6,385 nucleotides of DNA from an uncultured Collinsella sp. (GTDB taxonomy: Bacteria > Actinomycetota > Coriobacteriia > Coriobacteriales > Coriobacteriaceae), in contig UQVT01000114.1 in the NCBI GenBank assembly GCA_900544465.1, positions 1 to 6,385 of the forward strand, written 5' to 3'. Position 1 is the first letter of the stretch. The number at the start of each line of letters is the position of its first letter. A program made the translations under genes and the position numbers. A model generated the notes under the pieces. The model searched no databases, was not told the DNA's origin, and saw only the letters and a list, made by a program, of their open reading frames with translations. This document shows positions 5,446 to 6,385 of this stretch, in pieces.

Positions 5446-5459
5446 CGAACATTTGTTTG
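5446..5459. promoter_or_regulatory. LexA box 3
   Basis: CGAACATTTGTTTG matches the consensus except for T in place of C in the right half (GTTTG). It is the box nearest lexA, 23 bases before the start codon, and probably mediates autorepression. Confidence 0.82.
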
Positions 5460-5482
5460 ACATGGGTAGAGAGGATGCCCTG

Positions 5483-6127
5483 ATGGCTCGCAAAATTACC
5501 AAGCGTCAGCAGCAAATTTACGACTTCATCAAGGAATATCAGCAGGAGAAAGGTTATCCGCCCAGCGTGCGCGAGATGGCTTCTGCCGTGGGCCTTTCCT
5601 CCCCCAGCACCGTGCACGCCCATCTATCTGCCCTGGAGGCGCGCGGGCTACTCAAGCGCGATGCCACCAAACCGCGCGCCCTGGAACTCTTTACCGAGGA
5701 CGGTTCCTCTGTCTCAATTTCTAAATCTGACGAACCCACCGCACCTCGCGGAACGGTCTCGCTACCGCTCGTTGGTCGCGTCGCGGCTGGGATTCCCATT
5801 CTGGCCGAGCAGAATATAGAAGACACTTTTACTATCCCGACCGAAATCGCCACTGATCAGGGTTCCTTTATCCTTGAGGTGCATGGGAGCTCAATGATCA
5901 ATGTCGGCATCTTCAATGGCGATTACATCATCGTCCGTGAACAAAAGAGTGCCATGAACGGCGAAATTGTCGTGGCCATGATTGATGGTTCAGCGACCGT
6001 CAAGACATTCTACAAGGAGCAGGGACGCGTACGCCTGCAGCCAGAGAATGACACCATGGAGCCTATCTATGCAACGAATCCCGTTATCTTGGGCAAAGTC
6101 GTCGGCTTGATGCGCCGGTTCTCGTAA
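5483..6127 (+). CDS. lexA: LexA, SOS response repressor and self-cleaving protease
   Basis: Encodes 214 residues, a normal LexA length. The N-terminal winged helix spans about residues 1-65, with KITKRQQQIYDFIKEY and GYPPSVREMASAVGLSSPSTVHAHLSALEARGLL, where the SSPSTVHAHL helix reads the SOS box. The C-terminal S24 protease domain has the self-cleavage site Ala102-Gly103 in VGRVAAGIP, the catalytic Ser137 in GSSMINVGIFNGD, and the general base Lys174 in ATVKTF. RecA filaments on single-stranded DNA trigger cleavage and derepression. In many LexA proteins the residue before the catalytic serine is Asp; here it is Ser136. The ATG at 5483 is preceded by GAGAGGA; an in-frame ATG at 5462 lacks a ribosome site and would start before the conserved region. 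Three LexA boxes lie upstream. The stop overlaps the start of the next gene by one base (TAATG). Confidence 0.98.
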   Translation: MARKITKRQQQIYDFIKEYQQEKGYPPSVREMASAVGLSSPSTVHAHLSALEARGLLKRDATKPRALELFTEDGSSVSISKSDEPTAPRGTVSLPLVGRVAAGIPILAEQNIEDTFTIPTEIATDQGSFILEVHGSSMINVGIFNGDYIIVREQKSAMNGEIVVAMIDGSATVKTFYKEQGRVRLQPENDTMEPIYATNPVILGKVVGLMRRFS

Positions 6128-6385
6128 TGCAAAAACGCATCACCATCTTTGATACCGTCCGCGGGTTTACGATGATTTCAATGGCAGGTTTTCACGCTTG
6201 CTACGATCTCGCCTACCTGTACGACTGGGATATGCCCTGGTTTACCCAGACCGTCTTTCAAGACATCTGGCGCGCCAGCATCAGCTGGGTATTTTTGTTT
6301 ATCGCGGGTTGGATGTGCACCCTTTCGCGCAACAATATCAAACGTGCCGCCAAATACGCCTTAGCAGCACTCGTCGTCTGGTTGG
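6127..6385 (+). CDS. DUF1624 / HGSNAT-type acyltransferase-like membrane protein, N-terminal part
   Basis: The frame opens at ATG 6127-6129, overlapping the lexA TAA, and runs off the window after 86 residues. The start KRITIFDTVRGFTMISMAGFH with D9, R12-G13 and H23, then YDLAYLY, matches the first helix of DUF1624 proteins, a membrane family related to heparan-alpha-glucosaminide N-acetyltransferase and broader acyltransferase-3-like proteins. A second hydrophobic segment (about 47-64, WRASISWVFLFIAGWMCT) ends in the family's F-x-x-x-G-W pattern. No obvious ribosome site stands clear of lexA, so translation is probably coupled to lexA. That would place it in the SOS-regulated lexA transcript, though a link to DNA repair is not otherwise evident. 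The substrate is unknown. Confidence 0.8.
   Translation, partial: MQKRITIFDTVRGFTMISMAGFHACYDLAYLYDWDMPWFTQTVFQDIWRASISWVFLFIAGWMCTLSRNNIKRAAKYALAALVVWL

Noticed and set aside
5457..5462. TTGACA as the lexA -35 hexamer
   Set aside because: A -10 at normal spacing would fall on the lexA start codon; the hexamer overlaps LexA box 3 by chance.

Overview
The window looks like chromosomal DNA from a moderately GC-rich member of the Actinomycetota, most plausibly class Coriobacteriia (Collinsella-like). This rests on an impression of the protein sequences, on SOS boxes of the CGAAC-N4-GTTCG type, and on the order lexA / LysM gene / nrdR. That order is also known from mycobacteria (Rv2720 lexA, Rv2719c, Rv2718c nrdR). 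The genus is an inference; no search was run.

Layout, left to right. (1) The 3' end of a DegV-family gene (+) converges on a DUF1836 regulator (-), with a strong nested hairpin terminator between them. (2) trxB (thioredoxin reductase, -) has its own hairpin terminator and is divergent from a glycolipid-type glycosyltransferase of the MGDG-synthase/UgtP family (+). (3) A 392-base gene-free interval (3535-3926) lies between the glycosyltransferase and the convergent dut gene. It holds three long hairpins: two copies of one palindromic element in opposite orientation, one just behind each gene's stop codon, and a separate 22-bp perfect hairpin between them. (4) A leftward cluster follows: LysM membrane protein, nrdR, dut. 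(5) lexA diverges from the LysM gene across a short control region with three LexA boxes, and lexA overlaps the start of a DUF1624-type membrane protein that runs off the window.

The right half is a DNA-damage and nucleotide-supply module. LexA should repress itself and the divergent LysM protein, which resembles SOS cell-division suppressors (YneA in Bacillus, Rv2719c in mycobacteria). Downstream, nrdR represses ribonucleotide reductase genes and dut removes dUTP. These may share the SOS-controlled transcript, tying division arrest to dNTP pool control.

The most unusual signals are: the pair of hairpin elements whose core is conserved but whose outer stems differ in sequence while staying self-complementary; the exact 28-bp phasing of the three LexA boxes, with one box filling the spacer of the LysM promoter; and a perfect 12-bp inverted repeat that puts the nrdR start codon inside an RNA stem.
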